Positions 59,081 to 64,000 of a stretch of DNA of 64,000 bases are shown here, piece by piece. Numbering within the stretch: the first letter of the stretch is position 1; every line of letters begins with the position of its first letter. The DNA is from Kangiellaceae bacterium (GTDB taxonomy: Bacteria; Pseudomonadota; Gammaproteobacteria; Enterobacterales; Kangiellaceae): contig JABXIQ010000007.1 of the NCBI GenBank assembly GCA_013373015.1, positions 1 to 64,000 on the forward strand, in the 5' to 3' direction. A model generated the notes under the pieces. It was given only the letters and a program-made list of their open reading frames with translations. It did no database searches and was not told the DNA's origin. The position numbers and the translations under genes are program-made.

Positions 59081-61249
59081 TTATATACTAATGCTATTTG
59101 GGATCATCGAAGGCAACTGAGACTTATAGGCAAGCGGCCTTTGACGATTTCGCTCAGTTATCTCAACTTCAATTTGTTTTAATGTCAGTTGGAACTTTGC
59201 CAACAAAGGCTCAACGCGCTCATCAGCAAAATAATGATATCGATGATGCTGATTATAATACCCTAATATGTCGTATTGTACACTGCTGAGTAAGTAGCCA
59301 AAAGACACTTGATAAAGACTCACATCCAGCGGTGGTAACCATTTAATAAAATCCGTTTGACTCAAGGTTTGCGAACGGTTCGGCGGCGGCGCGTATAATG
59401 CTCCAGTCACACTGGGAATATAGGTCATCAGCGGATATTGAGCATAATTGACCGAAGCATGTTGCGCGCTGGCGGTATAAATGATCAAAGAAATAACTTT
59501 TACTAAATAGTCAAAATCATCGATTTGTTTGCTCCCATCCACAGAATCAGACAGCCCATTCATGCCTTTCACCGCTGCTCGACGGCTATTAACCATTTCA
59601 TTGATCCAACTTTGCAGCTCTTTATCGGCCAACATCTTCTGCTGCTTTGAAACTGTATCTCCTTGATAATAAAGAGAAAGATAAGATTCAACAAAAGATT
59701 GAATGGCCTGCCATAAAAGCAAGGTATCATCTCTAAAAGGAAATTCAGCTAACCTATCTTTCTCAACGCCACGGATAGTAAACAAGACATCAGGAAACTG
59801 CTCATCGAAGCGCCAATGGTTATAAGCATCAACAATTAATTGGCAACTGCTGCTATGATCCGTACCAACTAGAGAGTCCACCACCCCGCCAGGGACAATC
59901 AAGCTATGAATTGCGCCATTATTAATATCTAAAGTAAATCGGAAATGTGGCTTCAACAACACCATAATCGGATGTTGCTGAGACAATTGGCGATTAGCGG
60001 CAATTACCATTGGCTCTATCGTCAGGTGACAAGCACCCAAATGAGCTACAGTTTCATGCTGGATGGCACAGGCATTTTGCACAGACAATTTGGCCACTTG
60101 CCATTTCGTTCGATCAGGATCATTGTTGTTAGTACAATCATTCGGAGTGAAAATTGGCATAGTTTCAGCATCATATTGCTGACCTAATTGAATCGCAATC
60201 GGTTGCAAAGATGCCTGCGGAGGATAACCTTGCGGCGGTGTTTCGTTCCAATAAAATAAGGCGATTGGCGCAGTAACATAACGTTTTAAGTTATGAATTT
60301 CACTGCCTTTAAGACCATCAAACATTGAATAATCACAAACATATAAAGTGCCAGCTTGCGCAGCCGCCTGCAAAGTCAACTCTTTTTGGCCCGTCACACT
60401 CTGCAGAACTTCATCTGTGATTGGGAACTTTTCCAATAATTTCAACAAACTAACGGCATTATTAGTACTGGATGGGGTCAATGGTTCGCTCACCACACCT
60501 TTAAGGTTGGTGGTATTAAACCCTCCGATCTGCATATAACCAAAATACCAGTCTTGCTCGCTGATTTTCAACTCATCCGTTACTGTCATCCACGGCTTTA
60601 TTGGAATGCTAAGATTAAAGGGCTTGGCTGTCTTCTTGTACAGATCTTGGTAATCACCCAAACTGCTTGCTTGTAAATAATTACGCTTACCATCAATAGT
60701 CAACATGTCAAAAAGCGTGTTCTTAAGAAAGGCTGTGAACCCCTCGCGTTCAAACTCTGCAAAAACCTTTTCTAAACCTGTGATAATAGTCACAACGTCT
60801 TTTGGCAAGCGGCTAATACCTTTAACTGAAGGGACTAGAGTCTTAGGCACTTGAGCCAACAAACCCATCAAATGAACAATATCTTTACCTTCTTTGATAT
60901 ATTTATGATGCTCTTTATCGGCTTCAAATTTTGCAAAAGTCGTTTCTATATCGTGCAATAAAGCCAAGCCTTCTTGCGGCAAATCATTTAATAACTCGCT
61001 TTCCAACAAGGCTACAATTACTGCTTTGAAATTATCAGCCAATGGCAAAAATACTTTCAGCAACTGAGCATTATAATCGAGTGTAAAACTTTCACCTTCG
61101 GGAACATCGGCTGAAATTGGCAAAGGGTCGAGGTAACTAAACATATAGTTATAGGCCGTGCGCGCTAATGACAACTCAAACTCACGTTGTTTTTGTTCGA
61201 CAGCACTCGCAAATTGCGGCAAGACTGGCATCTTGTTATCGTGGTGCAT
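59081..61249 (-). CDS. Bacterial lipoxygenase
   Basis: 722 residues, the size of bacterial and animal lipoxygenases. The non-haem iron ligands are all visible: H398 and H403 (HETVAHLGACH), H597 and N601 (QHASVNYAQY) and the C-terminal Ile722 (PNSISI at the end, as in plant enzymes). EPMVIAANRQLSQQHPIMVL and LKPHFRFTLDIN also match the family. It would dioxygenate polyunsaturated fatty acids to hydroperoxides. No signal peptide is present, so it is probably cytoplasmic, unlike the periplasmic enzyme of P. aeruginosa. A GGGGA site precedes the ATG. It is divergent from an HPP gene and is followed by a DISM diguanylate cyclase. Confidence 0.93.
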   Translation of the reverse strand: MHHDNKMPVLPQFASAVEQKQREFELSLARTAYNYMFSYLDPLPISADVPEGESFTLDYNAQLLKVFLPLADNFKAVIVALLESELLNDLPQEGLALLHDIETTFAKFEADKEHHKYIKEGKDIVHLMGLLAQVPKTLVPSVKGISRLPKDVVTIITGLEKVFAEFEREGFTAFLKNTLFDMLTIDGKRNYLQASSLGDYQDLYKKTAKPFNLSIPIKPWMTVTDELKISEQDWYFGYMQIGGFNTTNLKGVVSEPLTPSSTNNAVSLLKLLEKFPITDEVLQSVTGQKELTLQAAAQAGTLYVCDYSMFDGLKGSEIHNLKRYVTAPIALFYWNETPPQGYPPQASLQPIAIQLGQQYDAETMPIFTPNDCTNNNDPDRTKWQVAKLSVQNACAIQHETVAHLGACHLTIEPMVIAANRQLSQQHPIMVLLKPHFRFTLDINNGAIHSLIVPGGVVDSLVGTDHSSSCQLIVDAYNHWRFDEQFPDVLFTIRGVEKDRLAEFPFRDDTLLLWQAIQSFVESYLSLYYQGDTVSKQQKMLADKELQSWINEMVNSRRAAVKGMNGLSDSVDGSKQIDDFDYLVKVISLIIYTASAQHASVNYAQYPLMTYIPSVTGALYAPPPNRSQTLSQTDFIKWLPPLDVSLYQVSFGYLLSSVQYDILGYYNQHHRYHYFADERVEPLLAKFQLTLKQIEVEITERNRQRPLAYKSQLPSMIPNSISI

Positions 61250-61488
61250 GACATCCCCTATTAATCATTACTATTATATGTGCAATGCATTTAGTCCTTT
61301 GCATGTTTACAAATGGCTCTCCATGCCTATAACCCATTGATAATAAAAACATTATATTATAGACAACACTTATGAAAGAAAAGCAAAATATTCAAAACCG
61401 AACTGCTTAGGGACTTTTTTTCGCTATGCAAAATTTTTCCAGGCTGATATTCTGCCACAATCTTTTATAACATCATTCATTATCCGCT

Positions 61489-61998
61489 ATGCCAATGAAA
61501 ACCATGTCCAACAAAGAGGTCACTATCTCCATTATTGGCGCCTTTATCGCTACTCTATTCGCCTCATTTTTCAGCAACAATATCTTACAAGCAGAAGGCA
61601 TGCCGATGGTTTTGGCCTCAACGGGTGCTTCGGCGATGTTAATTTTTGGGATCCCGCATAGCCCTGTTTCTCAGCCATGGCCAATCGTTGGCGGGCACCT
61701 AGTCTCTGCGCTCATTGGCGTGACTTGTTACTATCTAATTCCAAACCCCATACTGGCATCATCAACAGCCATCGGGTTAGCCATGCTAGCGATGCATTTT
61801 ACTGACTCTATGCACCCACCAGGAGGCGCTACCGCCGTCACTGCCGTAATAGGCGGCGCAACCGTACATCAACTCGGTTATTTCTTCGTTATAGTTCCTG
61901 TTTTTATCAACTCAATCATATTGCTCTCAGTAGCCATGGCGGTAGCTTCTTTTAGAGAGAAGAACCCTTTTATTGACGAGCCAATGACAACTTCCTAA
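61489..61998 (+). CDS. HPP-family integral membrane protein
   Basis: 169 residues with about five membrane helices. The family signature is DSMHPPGGATAVTAVIGG, preceded by ILVFGIPHSPVSQP-like (LIFGIPHSPVSQPWPIVGGH). HPP proteins are poorly characterised; some plant members transport nitrite. The start is uncertain (ATG at 61489 or 61504). It is divergent from the lipoxygenase, with a 239-bp gap that could hold promoters for both. Confidence 0.88.
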   Translation: MPMKTMSNKEVTISIIGAFIATLFASFFSNNILQAEGMPMVLASTGASAMLIFGIPHSPVSQPWPIVGGHLVSALIGVTCYYLIPNPILASSTAIGLAMLAMHFTDSMHPPGGATAVTAVIGGATVHQLGYFFVIVPVFINSIILLSVAMAVASFREKNPFIDEPMTTS

Positions 61999-62186
61999 GC
62001 TGTATTTTGATACACTTACTCCTAACAATGTCAAAATACTTTACAAATCATTATCTTTTCTAATGCAAAATTGCATCGTGGATCTCCTACACGATTTCAA
62101 GAAATCAACTCTTTTTCTTATATAACCAATTGAATAATCTGTAATTGCTTTATATGGAAAGCACAACACAACCAAGGATGGAAATT

Positions 62187-62717
62187 ATGAAAAATTTATT
62201 AATAGGATTATTTTTATTATCTGCTAGCTCTTCTGTCATTGCTGGTAATTCAGGTGTATCGGGCACTCGAGGTGACTTTAGCAATACGCTTTCTTATTAC
62301 GATAGCTATAAACTGCAATCGTTTAATGTCAATGAAAAACTTGATAGGCCTTGTTATGTCAGCGCTATTCTACGAGGTACTAACGGAACTGTTGAAGAAA
62401 CAACTAACAACTGCTATTTGTCACCAAACCACACATCTGTCAGTGCAGTAGGTCTATTCTATGGAAAAATTGAAACACTTCAGGTTTGCCACTCAAAAAG
62501 TGGTCGCGTCAAAGGTTATAAAATCACTGGAACCAATCAGCAAGGTTTACCCGATACCGACTTCTACAAACGTGCGAATTGTTCAAAGTGGAAAAACACC
62601 GTTTCTTGCCCATCGGGCGAAATTGCTAATGGCTTACGCGCCTATTTCAAAGGAGCATCTTTTAATAAGTCAGACATATTGGTTGGCCTGCAGTTATTAT
62701 GCAGAATAGATAACTAA
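62187..62717 (+). CDS. Small exported cysteine-containing protein
   Basis: 176 residues from the ATG at 62187, after a GGAAA site, giving a clean signal peptide (MKNLLIGLFLLSASSSVIAG). The mature part has six cysteines and ends CPSGEIANGLRAYF...ILVGLQLLCRI, a pattern of secreted single-domain proteins of unknown role. A longer in-frame ATG at 62145 would mask the signal peptide. No family assigned. Confidence 0.65.
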   Translation: MKNLLIGLFLLSASSSVIAGNSGVSGTRGDFSNTLSYYDSYKLQSFNVNEKLDRPCYVSAILRGTNGTVEETTNNCYLSPNHTSVSAVGLFYGKIETLQVCHSKSGRVKGYKITGTNQQGLPDTDFYKRANCSKWKNTVSCPSGEIANGLRAYFKGASFNKSDILVGLQLLCRIDN

Positions 62718-62732
62718 GTTAGAATTATTATG

Positions 62733-62756
62733 TAAAGGCTGTTTATTCAGCCTTTA
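62733..62756. terminator. Stem-loop between convergent genes
   Basis: TAAAGGCTG / CAGCCTTTA with a TTTATT loop. Overlaps the end of the vanZ-like gene; T-tract is weak. Confidence 0.5.
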
Positions 62757-63102
62757 CTAAATAAGGTTTTAACCAATTTCCAATCAGCACACCCGAAACA
62801 ACACCTAAACTATTAGCGAGCAAATCCTGCCATTCAAAGCCGCGATTTGGAATAAATTGTTGCAACACTTCGATCACCAGTGAAAACACAATACAGCCCA
62901 GTGCAATCTGCCAATGTTTGTGTTTAGTAGAGCCTAAGCGAGCCAATAGAGCTAATCCAAAATATCCTATGAAATGCAAGGCTTTATCCCAGGGTAAGTT
63001 AGAAGGCAGTTGTTTTCCAGGCATCAGGGACATGATAAAAATAAATGTTGTAGCAGCGAGGAACAACACTTTAAATAATTTTGAGTTTAAGATTTTCAAC
63101 AT
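62743..63102 (-). CDS. VanZ-family membrane protein
   Basis: 119 residues with four membrane helices. VanZ-like pattern: MSLMPGKQLPSNLPWDKALHFIGYFGLALL and FIPNRGFEWQDLLANSLG. VanZ of enterococci gives low-level teicoplanin resistance; the role of such proteins in Gram-negatives is unknown. The ATG directly adjoins the T-tract of the htpG terminator and has no ribosome site, so translation may start inside (ATG codons near residue 24) or rely on an unusual leaderless or read-through transcript. Confidence 0.75.
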   Translation of the reverse strand: MLKILNSKLFKVLFLAATTFIFIMSLMPGKQLPSNLPWDKALHFIGYFGLALLARLGSTKHKHWQIALGCIVFSLVIEVLQQFIPNRGFEWQDLLANSLGVVSGVLIGNWLKPYLVKAE

Positions 63103-63137
63103 AAAAAAACCGCTCTTATCTTCACGATAAAAGCGGT
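63103..63137 (-). terminator. htpG terminator
   Basis: Stem ACCGCTcTTATC / GATAAaAGCGGT with a TTCAC loop, followed by seven T on the minus strand. Confidence 0.92.
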
Positions 63138-63158
63138 CTCCATTTAAGATTTCAGCTT

Positions 63159-64000
63159 CTATTGAGCCAATTTTAGCAGCAGCTTGTTGAGCTTACTAGC
63201 AAAACTAGCCGGGTCTTCCAACTGCCCTGCTTCTGCTAATTGTGCCTGATCGAATAATACATCAACCCACTCAGCAAACTTCTCTTCATCAGCTTCATGA
63301 TCGACCAATTGGATCAGCGCATGCTCAGGATTAATTTCAAAAACAGGTTTTACCTCTGGAACAGGTTGACCTGCTGCCTGCATCATCTTCACGATTTGCA
63401 ATGGCATATCACCTTCGCCAGCAACAATCACAGCAGGCGTGTCAGTTAAGCGATTGGTCACGCGAACTTCAGCAACTTTCTCGCCTAAAGTATCTGCAAT
63501 ACGTTTAGTTAGCGCTTCATGCTGTTTTGAAGCAACTTCTTTAGCTTTTTTCTCTTCTGCATCTTCGAGATTCCCCAAATCTAATGCGCCTTGGGTTACC
63601 GACACAAATTGCTTACCTTTATACTCCTGAAGGTGTGACACAGTCCATTCATCAATTCGATCAGACATCAATAACACCTCGATACCTTTCTTACGGAATA
63701 TTTCCAAATGAGGACTGTTTTTGGCTGCTAAGAAACTATCTGTAGCAATATAATATATCTTGTCTTGCTCAGGCTTCATGCGTTCAATATAGGCATCCAA
63801 TGAAATGGTTTGCTCTTTTGTGTCAACATGAGTTGAGCTAAAACGGAACAATTGGGCTATTTTTTCTTTATTAGCAAAATCTTCGCCAGGACCTTCTTTT
63901 AATACTTGGCCAAATTCATTCCAAAACTCTTGGTATTTGTCGGCATCTTTTTTCGCCAGCTGCTCTAACATTTTTAACACACGGCTTACAGTAGCACTGC
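63159..64000 (-). CDS. htpG: Chaperone HtpG (Hsp90), 3' part
   Basis: The frame is open to the right window edge, so the 5' part of the gene lies outside. Before the first ATG in the window the frame reads SATVSRVLK, continuing MLEQLAKKDADKYQEFWNEF and GQVLKEGPGEDFANKEKIAQ. This is the middle domain of HtpG, followed by the C-terminal dimerisation domain (RLTDTPAVIVAGEGDMPLQI and INPEHALIQLVDHEADEEKF). It ends LLKLAQ. HtpG remodels client proteins in the cytoplasm, in partnership with DnaK. A strong terminator follows. Confidence 0.95.
   Translation of the reverse strand, partial: SATVSRVLKMLEQLAKKDADKYQEFWNEFGQVLKEGPGEDFANKEKIAQLFRFSSTHVDTKEQTISLDAYIERMKPEQDKIYYIATDSFLAAKNSPHLEIFRKKGIEVLLMSDRIDEWTVSHLQEYKGKQFVSVTQGALDLGNLEDAEEKKAKEVASKQHEALTKRIADTLGEKVAEVRVTNRLTDTPAVIVAGEGDMPLQIVKMMQAAGQPVPEVKPVFEINPEHALIQLVDHEADEEKFAEWVDVLFDQAQLAEAGQLEDPASFASKLNKLLLKLAQ

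Overview
The window reads as chromosomal DNA of a free-living aerobic gammaproteobacterium with moderately low GC. A complete Isc iron-sulfur operon, trmJ-cysE, divergent suhB, yajC-secD-secF, tgt-queA, acnB, purB, an adk-hemH-yoaA-tsaB-slp run, rmf and htpG all have gammaproteobacterial gene order and protein features. The full leucine-catabolic (liu) operon, an S46 dipeptidyl-peptidase and few sugar genes suggest a marine, protein-degrading organism. Kangiellaceae is my best guess, from gene content only. I see no prophage, insertion sequence, CRISPR array or integron.

Layout. 1-6.4 kb (minus strand): two identical tRNA-Lys genes with their own promoters and terminators, then the isc operon read right to left (iscR-iscS-iscU-iscA-hscB-hscA-fdx), driven by a promoter overlapped by a near-ideal IscR type 1 box. 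An iscX broken by a nonsense codon lies downstream of fdx. 6.4-10.6 kb: an accessory block (VF530-like protein, decayed amidohydrolase, TPR protein, DUF2306 membrane protein, membrane-anchored AraC regulator) that separates iscR from cysE-trmJ. 10.6-16 kb: cysE, trmJ, suhB, a DUF1338 protein, a CAP-domain protein and an MscS channel. 16-23.4 kb: secF-secD-yajC-tgt-queA, a TonB_C/Sel1 fusion and rmf.

23.5-35.6 kb: a leucine-to-acetyl-CoA operon led by a MerR regulator: liuR, liuA, thiolase, a second acyl-CoA dehydrogenase, liuB, liuC, liuD, liuE and both subunits of the succinyl-CoA:3-ketoacid CoA-transferase. Together they convert isovaleryl-CoA to acetoacetate and on to acetyl-CoA. Two small unknown membrane proteins sit inside it. 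35.7-45.6 kb: a DPP7-type S46 peptidase, a periplasmic-binding/PAS/GGDEF/EAL sensor, a MAPEG protein, acnB and small secreted proteins. 45.8-57.1 kb: purB, a RoxA-like ribosomal oxygenase, a MATE exporter, queH (completing queuosine synthesis with tgt and queA), an Slp lipoprotein with an unusual tail, tsaB, yoaA, hemH and adk.

57.2-64 kb holds the most striking locus: a 722-residue bacterial lipoxygenase with every iron ligand in place, including the C-terminal isoleucine. It lies 46 nt upstream of a membrane 7TMR-DISM diguanylate cyclase on the same strand. This suggests, as inference, a linked fatty-acid oxidation and c-di-GMP signalling unit. HPP and VanZ membrane proteins, a small secreted protein and the 3' part of htpG close the window. 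Secondary points of interest are the iscX and amidohydrolase pseudogenes and three rod-like inverted repeats placed inside the isc and liu operons.
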